From Halocaridina rubra (taxonomy: Eukaryota > Arthropoda > Malacostraca > Decapoda > Atyidae), in contig JAXCGZ010005686.1 of assembly GCA_037179515.1 (NCBI GenBank), forward strand, positions 1-64,000: a stretch of DNA of 64,000 bases, written 5' to 3'. The notes under the pieces are model-generated. The model ran no database searches, had not been told where the DNA came from, and was given only the letters and a program-made list of their open reading frames with translations. How positions within the stretch are numbered: position 1 is the first letter of the stretch; the number at the start of each line of letters is the position of its first letter. Both the position numbers and the translations under genes were made by a program. This document shows positions 16,922 through 29,812 of this stretch, one piece after another.

Positions 16922-17241
16922 ACATATCAGCACTTACTGAGCTATCTTACTCGGCTATTTCTTCCAACACCTGCTATGTACCTCATCTCTTCAATTCTGC
17001 TTCAAACATTTCCTTGGAAGAAAATGTAGAGGAGAGCTCCTCCCATAGAGGAATGAATCTCTTCACTCGAAATAATTTTCGGCAAAACTTTTTGCAGAAA
17101 ATTATTTCTGCTAGAAAAGCTCTTCTAAGGAGATATGTAAAGCATAATGTCTAGCGACTAGAGTAATTTCAAGCATTATTTTCTGATGCTAAGTCTTCAT
17201 GATAATTATCCAGAGATACTCCTTCCTAATACACGCACAAG

Positions 17242-17419
<178 letters not shown>

Positions 17420-17603
17420 TAGGAAAAGCCCATTAAATAAAACAACGAAAATATATATATAAATAGTACTTATAAATTTCGTGACCTTAACTGGCCACCC
17501 TCTCAAAGTACAATCTTTGAGAAGGTGGCCAGTGAAGGTCACGAAATGAATAAGTACTTTTTATATATATATCTTCGTTGTTTTATTTAATGGGCTTTTC
17601 CTA
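17420..17603. mobile_element. Foldback (MITE-like) element, 184 bp
   Basis: The left arm starts TAGGAAAAGCCCATTAAATA and the right arm ends with its reverse complement. Internally GTGACCTTAACTGGCCACC pairs with GGTGGCCAGTGAAGGTCAC around a short loop near 17500. The arms match over most of about 90 bp, with AT-repeat differences in the middle. There is no coding capacity. No clear target duplication is visible because the left flank is (AT)n, so the superfamily is unassigned. Confidence 0.7.
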
Positions 17604-17634
17604 TCAGCTTAGAATGTATGTTAACAGTTCAGTG

Positions 17635-18969
<1,335 letters not shown>

Positions 18970-19612
18970 CCGGAGAGGAACTTCAAAAATCTATGAAAGA
19001 AAGAGATCTAGAGGTACTTGTGTAGATATAATTGTCCCCAGAAATGCATAAAAATTTTACAAGGAAAGGCTTTCTTAGCAAACATAAAGCTGGTTGTCAG
19101 GCATATAGACAAAGAAAAGCTAAAAAAATACCTAAATGACGTATGTGAGCCTAGGGTTGAATATGTAGCATCCTTCTTGACTCCGCACTAGATAAAAATC
19201 ATATAAATATATAGGAGAAAGTATAAAGATATGCTACAAAGCTAGTGACAGATATCCGTCATCTCAGTTGGGTTATGAAGACAGGCTGGAGGAGTTTGAC
19301 TTACCATTGCTCGAAGCTAAAAGAAAGGGGGAGGATCTGGAATAGTTTTTAAATTACCTTATGGTTAATTTAAGTTTGAAGTTTCGCATAAGAAATAAAC
19401 TTTGCAGGATCTAGGGAAGTACTTTTTTTTTAAGTGCAGGAAGAGTTTAAAAATGGAATTAGCTGTAAGAAGAAAAAGTAAATGCTTATGGCATTCATAG
19501 TAAGGATACGGAGTTATGAGCATTGGTCTTTTTCCCGTGCGTACAGTTAGGTACACACACACACTCACACACACATCCACATACACACACACATCCACAC
19601 ACATTCCTCCCC
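18970..19612 (+). pseudogene. Degenerate CR1-like LINE copy ending in (AC)-rich tail
   Basis: The plus strand aligns with the C-terminal half of the array LINE. AGAGATCTAGAGGTA matches the ERDLGV segment, CTATGTGAGGCC-like sequence occurs near 19140, TTTGACTTACCATTGCTCGA matches the DLPSLE segment and TTGCAGGATCTAGG matches LQDVR. Frameshifts and stops are frequent. The end keeps the family's CTTTTTCCCGT..CA.TTAGGTA signature, followed by interrupted (AC)n at 19552-19602, so even this old copy has an AC tract at its 3' end. It is not functional. Confidence 0.72.
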
Positions 19613-20755
19613 ATTTTGTATTCTGAGGACCTGATATCAGTCAATATAGAAGATTGGATATTTTCCTCTCAATATAGCAAATGATTCCTATTTTTTCTCA
19701 TTTCGTCGAAAGATATGGTTAGGTGTTTAGGATCGATAGGCTTGGAAGGGGGAGGTGTGGAATATGTGGATGGGTAGGTTCATATGGGAAAAGGAGGGGA
19801 GTTGGTTCTTGGATTTGGCTGGAGGGCAAAAACTTAGCTATTGAAGGTTATTTGCATTTGTTTTTCCTCGTTCTTCCTATCAATGGGATTTTCGCTCTTC
19901 TCTGCTTTTTCTGCTTTGCATTTTTATTATTGCGGGTTTTTTTATGCTTTACTAATACGTAATATTCTTTCATCAGACTGTTTATCTGCATATCTTCTAT
20001 CTTGTATTCTATCTTTTCTAGCAACCAACTTAAGGAAAATAGACAATTCAAAATATAAAAATAACAATAGCCTTGGAAAAGAATCAACCCATCAATTTTG
20101 AGGTACTTAGCAGTGACAGAAAAAAATAAATTTTCTTCTTACTAGTGCAATGTCTAACTTAATAAATTGATCCATATACTCTACATGTTTGTGGAGGAAC
20201 CCGACTTCACCACATTGTCTGTGACCCAGAGTGAAAGCGGCAAAAAATCTTCTGCAGTGATGCCCCACAGCTAGCTGTAGCTAGTCCGTCTACCTCTGCC
20301 CCTTGAGATCAAATGAACTGGGGGGAAAGTGAGGTAGGGCAAAGAAAGAATATATAAGCAGGAAAAAGAGGAAGATATTTCTGGCTCCTGCTATATAGCC
20401 AACATTTCTGGAATACTTCTACCGATATTACGATTATGAATATATTCCCCAGGAGCCAAAGGAATTCTGAGCCGAGCAGTAAGTATTTAGAAACTTATCG
20501 ATCTTACGAATTATTTTCTATTTTGTCGTTCTCATTCTTTTATTTCAAATGATGTAAGGAAACCTACGACAATTTAATGAGCAATCTAGAATACGATGTA
20601 ATATACCTAAATTACGTTAAATTTCAAGTATATATGTTCCTGGCAAATACGTAAAGCGATTGATCAAGAGCGTATGGAGCACATTCCTTCAAGCACTTGT
20701 GTTCCAAGAAATAGAGATTTCTCTAAGGCTGATCTATATCTTTGCAGGTCAAAAG
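19613..20755. other. No recognisable feature
   Basis: Unique-looking AT-rich DNA. The short open frames here (for example 19723-19962) have low-complexity hydrophobic translations and no splice or homology support. Confidence 0.4.
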
Positions 20756-21095
20756 TATTTTAGGATAAACAGAACAGCTATTTCTGTTTATCAGGTGTCA
20801 AACCTGAACCTTACAAGTTATTCAGAGTTTATGGGTACACGAATAGGAACAATCTTGTGTTAAAATTGGACCAAAACTCTTTGACAGTGTGGCATCTGTT
20901 AGAAAAAAAACAGCAGTTTTTTGTTTTTCAAGAGTTCCGATTTGAGCCTTAGGTGTTATTCAATACTATGAACACAAGGATCAACAAACCAGTGTTAAAA
21001 TGGAACAAAAATTCCATGTGGGTGTGGCGTCTAAGGAGAAATAGAGCACAGCATTTGCTCTTCTCAGATGTCTGATCATAACACTAAGGTCCGAT
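20756..21095 (+). repeat. Degenerate tandem repeat, period about 135 bp
   Basis: The motif GTGTTAAAATTGGACCAAAA at 20857 recurs as GTGTTAAAATGGAACAAAAA at 20992. In both units it is followed by TGTGGC(A/G)TCT and preceded by a similar TATG(A/G)..ACA(A/C)..A block. Roughly 2.3 copies are seen with many differences, so this is an old minisatellite. Confidence 0.5.
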
Positions 21096-21189
21096 TTCTA
21101 AAACAGTGTAAACCTAGGATACCGTATTGTTAGTGAGCTAGACACACAAATGGGTTTCATAAACGCATCTGACGCGGTTCTGTGTATGG
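21083..21189 (+). repeat. Dispersed repeat family A, copy 1
   Basis: The segment GTCCGATTTCT..GTGTAAACCTAGGATACC..ATTGTTA..AGACACACAA..GG.TTTCATAAACG.ATCTGA..CGGTTCTGTGTATG is shared, in the same orientation, with 33836-33951. Copies differ at roughly one base in ten. No coding capacity. Confidence 0.65.
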
Positions 21190-22076
21190 CTAAGATCTCC
21201 TCATGTAAAAATTCTCAATTTAAATCGTCTCATGGAGCCTACATCAGGAGTGTTTGTGATGCCTATATTTTAGCTAACGATCATTCAAAGCTGCCAACAG
21301 AAATACGACGACAACTCAGATTACAATAGCTACATCCGGCAGCATTTTCACTATTAAAAAAAAAATCGACAAAGCACTTTCTCGGAAAGTTTATTAAATT
21401 TGTTTACTGCATATATAATGACTAAGTTCCTTTTATACTCATCATACATATACGAATATATAGAAGAAATTACTATTGGACTCAAAATGACCAGCGAAAG
21501 CGCTTTCAGTATTAAATTTAAAAAAAAAAAAATATGTCATTAAAATAGAAAGTTCTCACCACTTTGTATCAATGGTGTCACCATCTCAGATACAAATTCA
21601 AAGCAGCTATGAGGGGGAAAATAACATTTTTAGCACCTTTAAAGCAATATTAATATCACACAAAATGCCAATGAGAAGCAACTAAGCAGGCAAAGAAATG
21701 CAGTACATTCTCTCCTCCATAAATTTGTCATGATCACAACTTACAGCAATTTATGACAGTTATTAATAAAACACTAACTCCTCATCTAAAGCCTTAAGAC
21801 CGCTGACATGAGTACAGATGATGACACTCCAAAAGAGTTGAATAAAAACGAGAGATCGTTTTTGAGAATCCTAAGGTAAGATCACTAATAATGGCAGTGC
21901 ACAGCAAAAATGAGGGAATATACATTTTCAGCACTCAGCACCAATGAGCATAGATCACTAATAATGAGGATCCGAAACCAGGAAAAGCGATAACATTAAA
22001 AGACTTTACCTTAAAAATGGGAGGTCCTCATGGTCGTTGATACTACAGGGATGTTCTTCTTCGGGGATATTAACAA
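21190..22076. other. No recognisable feature
   Basis: AT-rich sequence with loosely repeated phrases such as GATCACTAATAATG (21882 and 21956), suggesting decayed local duplication. No gene seen. Confidence 0.35.
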
Positions 22077-22277
22077 CAAAACAAACAAACAAAAAACAAA
22101 CAAACTTTATTTCCATTTCATTATACAATGGGTATTCGTCAGCCGGGGCAAGCCCCAACCCCCCACTGTGGTGTCCAACCACAGCAGTTCCTGCCAGTAA
22201 ACAGCTTAAACTCTCGGTCTTGGACGGGAACCGATCTTTCGACCTCGTGAATGCGAAGCCAGCGCGTTACCACTGTA
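22077..22277 (-). mobile_element. tRNA-derived SINE with (GTTT)n tail
   Basis: Read on the minus strand, it starts GGCTAGTACAGTGGTAACGC, resembling a tRNA A box (D-arm). About 45 bases on it has CGGTTCCCGTCC, resembling the B box (T-arm). A tRNA-unrelated body follows, and it ends in GTTTGTTT repeats at 22077-22106. It has no open frame. Such an element would be transcribed by RNA polymerase III and mobilised by a LINE; the partner LINE is not identified. Confidence 0.65.
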
Positions 22278-22440
22278 CTAGCCTTTTATTTACTACTTCA
22301 AGTTTTCTGCATTCTGCAAACAAAAGATAAAAGATTGAACAGTTAATATTGAAAGGCTCAGGACATTCTTTTTTTTTTATTTACTAAAATCCTCTAAGCC
22401 GGATACACAGATTAATTCTGTGACAGGACGAATATGATGC

Positions 22441-22634
22441 TTGTTCCGGTTTTACAGCACAGACTCCCTTTTCAACCAAGAGCTAAGACGGTTGCCTTCT
22501 TGCGAAGGATTTGTTCTAGCAGATGTAATCCTTACCCTGAGTGCATGCCCTTGCTAACCTCAGACCGTGACGGGGCGCGAACCCTCGACCTGACGCCTCA
22601 AAGTCGCGGACACTACCGCTTGAGCCACAGTGAC
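22441..22634 (-). mobile_element. tRNA-derived SINE, second family, copy 1
   Basis: The minus strand begins GTCACTGTGGCTCAAGCGGT (A box TGGCTCAAGCGG) and has GAGGGTTCGCGCCCCGT (B box GGTTCGNNNCC-like) at the right spacing. The body contains CACTCAGGGTAAGGATT and AAGGGAGTCTGTGCTGTAAA. The body motifs recur in the SINE at 46640-46836, which shows they belong to one family. Confidence 0.75.
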
Positions 22635-23047
22635 TACTATGACAGGAAAAATATAATAACATTCCTAAATACATATAGAGCAAAACTAGGAAGACTTAGA
22701 TAAACAGAGTCTAGCATTTCACAAGAATAAAATCATCCAAGTATCACTGTAAGAAGTTGAAACGCAAAAATGTCCAGGTCATTGAGGGGGAAATGACCTA
22801 TTTATTTTTATTTTTATTTTCATTTTTTTTTACACATGCAATATGGGATTAATTTTTCAGTCTCGGCTTTCCTGGACTTATCACTTCAAATCAAACATAA
22901 ATTCTGCTATCCAAACATCTTTGTTATAAATCGAGGCGAATACACTATTGCTGCAACACATTATATTGAAACTGAAATTTGTATATAAGAGCAATTTCCT
23001 TTTTGTGGTTGGAAACAAAATCTCCAGACATTTCAGAATAGGCACCT
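22635..23047. other. No gene; one short hairpin
   Basis: The only structure noted is the perfect 8-bp stem AGGTCATT/AATGACCT at 22776-22799 around a G-rich loop. Confidence 0.35.
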
Positions 23048-23193
23048 AATGTCATTTTCAGATGCTTAATTTGGGATTGAGGCAAAATGCAGGTTAACCT
23101 AACATAACTTATTCAAGGTTTGGTTACGTTACATTAGGTAAGGTCAACCAGTCTTTCGCCAACATCCCAAATTAAGCAAGTAAAAATAACATC
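23048..23193. mobile_element. Imperfect foldback element, ~146 bp
   Basis: AATGTCATTTTCAGATGCTT then AATTTGGGATTGAGGCAAAA on the left is mirrored by the reverse complement of GCCAACATCCCAAATTAAGC and AAGTAAAAATAACATC on the right. The inner parts GGTTAACCTAACATAAC and GTTACATTAGGTAAGGTCAAC also pair. Arms are about 65 bp with scattered mismatches. Likely an old MITE; no target duplication is obvious. Confidence 0.6.
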
Positions 23194-23668
23194 AGATGTG
23201 TATTCTGAGAATGGTTCATATCATCGAGACAAAAACACTCAGAGAACGATGCAGCCAATATATCGATGTTGGTTCTCAGGAGTGTGAAGAGTCGTTAATG
23301 AAGTACTTAATTGCCTTGCTAATTACATTCTAAATGACTTTCATAAGACTGCCATTTATCAAGGCATAAAGAATAACACTTAATATAAATGTCTTCATTA
23401 CATTCCCCGAAACACGAGGGTGGTTTTTCATTTCAGCATAGAAAAGTTATTGAACTTAATTCTTTTTAACTTTAAAAAAAAAAATTATACATATCATTAT
23501 CAGTCCAGAGGAAGTTGTCATCTGGCAGCAATGTTCCCATGGATAAGTTAAGTTTTGACATATTATACATCATTCCAGAATAGTGAATCTGAGATCTGAT
23601 ACTCTCACTCCATATCGACAAGGCATCACTAACTAGTAATTCTATATATGACGTCAACAGCTATCAGA

Positions 23669-23673
<5 letters not shown>

Positions 23674-23760
<87 letters not shown>
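23674..23760. repeat. (CT)n microsatellite
   Basis: An uninterrupted CT tract of about 87 bp. Confidence 0.97.
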
Positions 23761-23763
<3 letters not shown>

Positions 23764-23886
23764 CTTACATAAAAGGGATAACTACTTCCACCCCACACAC
23801 AAAATGAAGGACGAAGAATATCCATTACATTTGTTGCCAAGGAATGTGTATAAGTATGTGGCTTATATTCAGTGAATGTTTATGTT

Positions 23887-24090
23887 AAGGGGGGTTTACA
23901 CTGTCAAACGGTTCGTCGAACGCGGTTCGACAGACAAGTGTTTGAAGTGATGTTCGAACGTGTAAACGAGGTATTTGGTTGTCGAACACATTCGACAACC
24001 AAATACCCCGTTCACACGTTCGAACATCATTTCAAACACTTGTCTGTCGAACCGCGTTCGACGAACCGTTTGACCGTGTAAACCCCCCTT
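23887..24090. mobile_element. Near-perfect palindromic foldback element, 204 bp
   Basis: The left end AAGGGGGGTTTACAC and right end GTGTAAACCCCCCTT are exact reverse complements. Matching continues almost to the centre at TTGTCGAACACATTCGACAA, with only isolated mismatches over arms of about 98 bp. It contains several TTCGAAC/GTTCGAA and CGACAGACAAGTGTTTGAA blocks. There is no open frame of note; overlapping frames read the same on both strands because of the palindrome. It ends 20 bp before the hAT element at 24111. A TTAA at the left boundary and TTTA at the right could be a decayed TTAA target, but this is weak. Confidence 0.82.
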
Positions 24091-24110
24091 TATTCGTATA
24101 AGCTCTAACC

Positions 24111-25601
<1,491 letters not shown>

Positions 25602-25609
25602 CACTAACC

Positions 25610-26560
25610 ATTTCAAGACATCATTTCACTTGAAGTAAAACTAAACTAATAAATCTACCATAAACTAAAGTGAAACATATTTGTTCTATTTCTAGTAAAA
25701 GAAAGTTTTTAGAAGGCCAAGTTTATACATTCTTGCACCATTTCACATACTTCTACAAAATTCCTAAGTACATTTACACTATTTACGCTACGGTATCCAC
25801 AATTTTTTTTTTAAACTTCTTACCAGAAACTACTGAATTTCTAGTCAGAATAATTTACAAGACGACCCAAGTCTTTTTTATTACCAATTATATGCTCTGA
25901 CGTGTTGATGTCGTACTTGTGATATTCCTGGACTTAAAATTGGCAATGCTTTCCAAATCAGCTAAAATTAATTTGGATAATCTACTTTATTTTATATACT
26001 AACAGAATTTCTACCTAGAAATGCCATACTTCCGACCACAGGAGTCGGAAATACAGTTAAACTACTAAAATTTGTACACCTTTTCAATCCTGTCATTCTA
26101 TCAGTCTTCATTTAGTTAAGAATAACAACCAAGAAGAGTAAATACAATAGCTTTACAGGCATTACCTTTGATATAAATTGTAAGACTAACGTACATACAC
26201 ACAAAAGAGTAAAAAGTTTACAGGCGTAAGTTCTTCACTAATCCACATTATTTTATAAGAACACAACGTGCTTGGAAACTACTTTTTCAAGCAAAGGGAC
26301 TACAGTGTGGCTGATTTTCATATTACTATTCTACTTCTTGAAGTGTAGCTGCCTACAAGATTGAAACACCGCGACATAATGAAAATAAAAGAGAGGCATT
26401 TTACCTGTGCTTATAGACTAGAAACCACTGTATATGCAGAAAATATACAAAGACATTAAGTAAGCATCTCTACATCATTCAACACAGACAGACGTACAAT
26501 GACTTTCTACATACATACAATAGCCAATGTTCTTTCTATAAGGGGGTGACCAAGTCAAAG
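25610..26560. other. No recognisable feature
   Basis: AT-rich unique-looking sequence. The short frame at 25670-25900 has no splice or domain support. Confidence 0.4.
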
Positions 26561-26567
26561 CACACAC

Positions 26568-27089
26568 ATATTTATGTAACCTATGTGAGGCCAAAACACG
26601 AATATGCAGCCCCCTTTTGGAATCCGCACTTGAAAAAGCACATAGCTAAGCTTGAAAAAGTTCAAAGACATGCCACGAAACTGGTGCCAGAAATACGCAA
26701 TCTCAGTTATGATGAGAGGCTGAGGGAATTAGACTTACCATCACTCGAAGCTAGAAGAGTGAGGGGGGATATGGTGACAGTCTTTAAATTCCTTCATGGT
26801 TATGATAGAGTGGATAGGGATCGATATTTTGATATGGCTGGCTCTAGAACTAGAGGTCATAGTTTGAAGCTTCGTAAGAAAACTTCTTCGCAGGATGTAA
26901 GGAAATACTTTTTCAGTGTAAGAGTAGTTGATAATTGGAATTGGCTAAGCGAGGAGGTAGTTAATGCTATCTCAATCCATAGTTTTAAGGACAGGTATGA
27001 TAAGTATCACTAAGTATAAAATGGAAGCGATCAGGAGACGGGAAGATACGAGCTTTGGGCTCTTTCCCGTAAACACAATTAGGTAATCA
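26568..27089 (+). mobile_element. Single 5'-truncated copy of the array LINE
   Basis: Homology to the array unit starts at the IYVTYVRPK segment, immediately after a short CACACACA (26561-26568), and continues in frame to the YDKYH stop at 27011-27013. The 3' UTR follows with GGGCTCTTTCCCGTAAACAC and one AATTAGGTAATC. It encodes about 148 residues of the RT C-terminal domain. It differs from the array copies at several sites (for example KHEYAA for KLEYAA, and SS for CL before QDVRK), so it is an independent insertion in the opposite orientation. It shows the minimal 3' end, without (AC)n expansion. Not functional. Confidence 0.88.
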
Positions 27090-27122
27090 CATTTACAAGA
27101 AAAATGTATACCTCCATCACTC

Positions 27123-27275
27123 ATCTTAGTTCCTTGGGGATAAAGGGCTGAAACAGTTCCCCTTCACACCTGTTGGGTCACCTACAGGGTAAGTGGGTAA
27201 GGATCTTCCACCATGAGAAATAACAACTGCTGCTCAATCTCACGGCAACCCCCACACCCCCCTCGTGTACTGTGC
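27123..27275 (+). repeat. Dispersed repeat family B, copy 2
   Basis: CATCTTAGTTCCTTGGGGAT, GTCACCTACAGGGTAAGTGG and CAATCTCACGGCAACCCCCA align with copy 1 at 16510-16713. It lies 34 bp after the LINE fragment, so the two could have been captured together. Confidence 0.6.
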
Positions 27276-27310
27276 AAGCAAGTGTGAGATACCCCCCTGG
27301 ACCTTTGTTT

Positions 27311-27828
27311 AATACACTACAGTCCCTATCTACCATTTTATCATTGAAGCAATGATCCGACTTACGACGAATTAGTTGGAACCGAGCATTGTCATGAATC
27401 AGAGACTATATGTAATATTCATTCTTGCATTTCCTTTCATATAATGTTCCTTTTCAACAATAAAAGATGAGCTATGATGTTTTCATAATTTTCTTCATAT
27501 AACTGCTACTTAAAACAAAAGCTTTTGGTCTGCACAAATGTTTGGCAAATTAAATCTAAACTAAATAAATAAATATAAAACAGAATGAAAAATGTATGAA
27601 ATGTAATCAATAAAGAAAATATTTAAGCGTCTTTCTCATTCTCTGTGAAAATACAGTGACAATATGATGCACTTCTGTCTCTTATATTTTTAATATCACT
27701 TAAAATATCAAAATATGGCTTTAAAGATACTTTTTATTGATTAAATGTTGTATTTCCTTCATTCTTTCCTTTTAATGTATTTCTCCTGCTTAAACTAAAT
27801 ATTCCGAATATGTTTATCAACCATAACT
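27311..27828. other. No recognisable feature
   Basis: AT-rich; no open frame or repeat structure that I can support. Confidence 0.35.
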
Positions 27829-28071
27829 GGATAAACTGGAGAAGACACACCTTCGGCACCGTCAACCGGAGAAAACCACCTCACAATTGGCCAACTGGAG
27901 ATAACGCATCTCATAATACAGCAACTAGAGATAGAGCACCTTAAGTTGGGTGAGGTTTGGTTAGGTTAAGGTACGTTAGATTAGCTTAAATTAGGTTATC
28001 TCCAGTAGGCCAATCAAGGGGAGTGCCCTCTCGAGCTGACAGCTCTGTGGTGCATCTTCTCAAGTTTATCC
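27829..28071. mobile_element. Imperfect foldback element, ~243 bp
   Basis: GGATAAACTGGAGAAGACACACC on the left (here from 27829) is mirrored by GGTGCATCTTCTCAAGTTTATCC on the right. Inside, TTGGCCAACTGGAGATAACG pairs with GGTTATCTCCAGTAGGCCAA. The centre is rich in GGTTAGGTTA-like words. Arms pair over roughly 80 bp with mismatches. A decayed MITE is the simplest reading. Confidence 0.55.
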
Positions 28072-28453
28072 TCCATAACTTTTATTTTAAGCATTTATCC
28101 CATAATATTTGTGACATGAGGTTAGAGAGCTTTTTGGCTTGAATATCAATACAGTAATGTATTGTAATATGAAGTGTTTAAAGTACGCTATCACACGTAA
28201 CTACAGTAATGGAGCTCTTTCAGCTGCCTTAAGGCGTGTCTGTGCCCTCATAAATAACAATTATACCAAGGTATACTTAAATAGCATTTGTTATTTTTGT
28301 ATTACATATGTACAGCAGGAATTAAACTTGTTATAAGAAAATTGGCATTTTACATCTGCTATTGCCATTTTCGATAAGCAATAATATAATAAAAATATCA
28401 GAGTAATGAGTTACACTTCAAGAATATCAGACAAAATAATTTTAAAATATACA

Positions 28454-28457
28454 CACT
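28454..28457. other. Target site duplication, left copy (CACT)
   Basis: CACT directly before the 5' LTR is repeated directly after the 3' LTR at 33588-33591, a 4-bp duplication as expected for a Ty3/Gypsy integrase. Confidence 0.7.
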
Positions 28458-28828
28458 TGTAGTGGCATAGTGTATTTTCTTTCTTTATTTGGAGTGTTGT
28501 AGTGGTATGATATATGTCTTCTTTATTTATATATTAATGTATTTATTAATTGATATATATATTTTCACTTTATTTATTATAATTTTGTTGTTGTTGTAAA
28601 GTGATCCCTTAATTTTGCTTCTTTTTGTCATAACGAACTGTACATTGTTTTGGTTTTCTGTTTTTATGGCAACACTGACTCTGTATTGCCGCCTTTTTCG
28701 TCTAGTGTGATACTTTTGGTCTGTTCATTTTCGATACATAAAAATTGCTTCATAATTATGACTTTGGCCTATTTTGTTACCTTAAATGATATTGTGGTAA
28801 TCTTGATATCTTGTCAGACTGAACTACA
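28458..28828 (+). repeat. 5' LTR
   Basis: Starts TG and ends CA, with an internal GTTGTTGTTGTAAAG and no strong TATA box. It is 98-99% identical to the 3' LTR at 33219-33587 by visual comparison. Confidence 0.93.
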
Positions 28829-28831
28829 AAG

Positions 28832-28849
28832 TGGTGACCCCGGAGTGAC
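28832..28849 (+). promoter_or_regulatory. Primer binding site, tRNA-Trp type
   Basis: TGGTGACCCCGGAGTGAC begins three bases after the 5' LTR. The first 11 bases are complementary to the conserved CGGGGTCA-CCA end of animal tRNA-Trp; later bases match after one indel. Confidence 0.65.
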
Positions 28850-28993
28850 CAGATAGTGACAAGATATAGGAGTGACAAGATATTTGTGATTGACAAGATA
28901 GGCCTAAGTGACAAAATTTCTTCAGCATCATACCGGTAGGCAAGGCCTAGGTTTCTTTCAGTATTTGTACTCCAAGATAAGCTGTCATAAACA

Positions 28994-29812
28994 ATGCTCG
29001 ATTCTGATGATGATAAATCTAGTGCTTTCAAGCACATAGCAGTGAAAGCCCCTGCATTCATGGACACCTGCGTTTCAGGGTGGTTTTCTATTCTTGAAGC
29101 TCAATTTGGCTTAGCTAATGTGAAATCCAGTGAAACAAAATTTTTCCATGTGTTATCTGCCTTGCCCCCTACTGTTGTAGAACGTGTTCCCCAAGACACT
29201 TTAAATAGGAGAGACTATGATATAATTAAAGCATACCTCACAAATCTTTTTGAACAGACCAAGCCTGAACTTTTCAATGATTTGATAAGTAATACAGTAA
29301 TGCATGGCAAGCCTTCAGTTTATTTAGAAGAAATTCGCAGAACTGCTTCTAAATTAGGAGTAACAGATGACCTAGTGAAACATAAATTCTTGCAAGCAGT
29401 TCCCAGTAGTATTTCGGCAGTTTTAGCCTCTCAGCAAAATATGGATTTACCAGCTTTAGGCAAGCTTGCAGATGAACTAGTGGTATTTTCTCAAAATAAT
29501 AATAGGGCTAAACCCATCAATGTTGTTGATCAGTCGTCAGTTTCTCGTCAAGCTAGTACATCCCAGTATGTATCAATTTCTAAGAATCCACCTGTAGGCC
29601 TAGGAGTGCTACCGTTCCATCAAAATCAACGTCCAAAAGTTTGTCGTGCCCATTTATATTATGGAACTCGGGCTAAATGGTGCAAGCCGTGGTGCCAATG
29701 GCCAAATAAATCTCAAAATATCCAGATGAAGGATTCTTCTAGAGCGTCGTCCCCAGCATCAACGTCTAGGTCCTCGTCGCCCGCACGGAATTTTCCTAGT
29801 TCGGAAAACTAA
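28994..29812 (+). CDS. gag: Retrotransposon Gag
   Basis: 272 residues. It begins MLDSDDDKSS and has the capsid-like helical region typical of arthropod Gypsy Gag (a W-F-..-LEAQF segment near residue 31, then VLSALPP and RRDYDIIKAYLTNLFEQ). A single unusual zinc knuckle C-x2-H-x9-C-x3-C (CRAHLYYGTRAKWCKPWC) lies near residue 224, and a Ser/Arg-rich tail ends at SSEN. The protein packages element RNA in the cytoplasm. The pol frame overlaps its last 13 bases in the -1 frame, so Gag-Pol must arise by frameshift at the very end of gag. The frame has no internal stop. Confidence 0.88.
   Translation: MLDSDDDKSSAFKHIAVKAPAFMDTCVSGWFSILEAQFGLANVKSSETKFFHVLSALPPTVVERVPQDTLNRRDYDIIKAYLTNLFEQTKPELFNDLISNTVMHGKPSVYLEEIRRTASKLGVTDDLVKHKFLQAVPSSISAVLASQQNMDLPALGKLADELVVFSQNNNRAKPINVVDQSSVSRQASTSQYVSISKNPPVGLGVLPFHQNQRPKVCRAHLYYGTRAKWCKPWCQWPNKSQNIQMKDSSRASSPASTSRSSSPARNFPSSEN

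Noticed and set aside
27950..28010. TTAGG-like words resembling arthropod telomere repeats
   Set aside because: GGTTAGGTTA occurs only in scattered, non-tandem form inside a foldback element; there is no (TTAGG)n array.
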